Of a DNA stretch of 5,957 nucleotides, positions 5,929 to 5,957 are shown one piece after another. The notes below the pieces were generated by a model. It was not told the origin of the DNA, made no database searches, and saw nothing but the letters and a program-made list of their open reading frames with translations. Position 1 is the stretch's first letter; each line of letters begins with the position of its first letter. Both the position numbers and the translations under genes were made by a program. Source of the DNA: an uncultured Sutterella sp. (lineage in GTDB: Bacteria; Pseudomonadota; Gammaproteobacteria; Burkholderiales; Burkholderiaceae_F); the NCBI GenBank assembly GCA_902477615.1, contig CABSHY010000092.1:1-5957 (forward strand). Reading direction: 5' to 3'.

Positions 5929-5954
5929 GGGTTAAATTTTAAAATTCAAACGGG
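5917..5954. repeat. Inverted repeat around an A/T palindrome
   Basis: CCCGTTTG (5917-5924) and CAAACGGG (5947-5954) are perfect 8-bp inverted arms separated by 22 bp. The spacer contains the perfect 12-bp palindrome AATTTTAAAATT (5935-5946). One arm overlaps the last two bases of the leftward -35 box and extends into the spacer, so the repeat could be an operator. It could also be a hairpin belonging to a neighbour beyond the window edge at 5957. Confidence 0.6.
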
Positions 5955-5957
5955 TTA

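Overview
The window reads as the chromosome of a Gram-negative betaproteobacterium. The proteins look like Burkholderiales versions of their families. The base composition is moderate, about half G+C by eye, with AT-rich intergenic DNA. That combination fits a gut Sutterellaceae-type member (Sutterella/Parasutterella-like) better than a high-GC Burkholderia. The assignment is inferred from protein character and composition, not from a database search. Almost all of the DNA is core housekeeping: translation, outer-membrane biogenesis, DNA replication and rRNA modification. I see no transposase, integrase, phage gene or CRISPR array.

Layout, left to right. Positions 1-62 hold most of an initiator tRNA (tRNA-fMet, anticodon CAT) on the minus strand; its 3' end lies outside the window. 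A 208-bp divergent spacer (63-270) carries a strong-looking leftward promoter for the tRNA and a weaker rightward promoter for leuS. leuS (271-2904) is a complete leucyl-tRNA synthetase followed by a good intrinsic terminator. A perfect TATAAT box just past that terminator probably starts a second rightward unit of lptE (3027-3542), holA (3532-4533, overlapping lptE by 11 bp) and an rlmL-type 23S rRNA methyltransferase (4554-5738, 20 bp after holA and with its own ribosome binding site).

The last 219 bp (5739-5957) contain no convincing protein gene but are not empty. On the minus strand there is an A/T palindrome in the UP-element position, a perfect TTGACA, a 17-bp spacer and a GATATT box. 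About 110-140 bp further on comes a hairpin whose U-tract lies on the minus strand. Between them are small perfect inverted repeats and no ATG. I interpret this as a candidate structured small RNA of roughly 135-140 nt, transcribed toward the end of rlmL. It is the most interesting item in the window and the least certain.

How the genes work together: tRNA-fMet and LeuRS supply translation initiation and leucine charging. LptE forms the outer-membrane LPS translocon with LptD. HolA (delta) is the clamp-loader subunit that opens the beta clamp. The RlmL-type enzyme modifies 23S rRNA. The leuS-lptE-holA order is widely conserved in proteobacteria and supports all three assignments.
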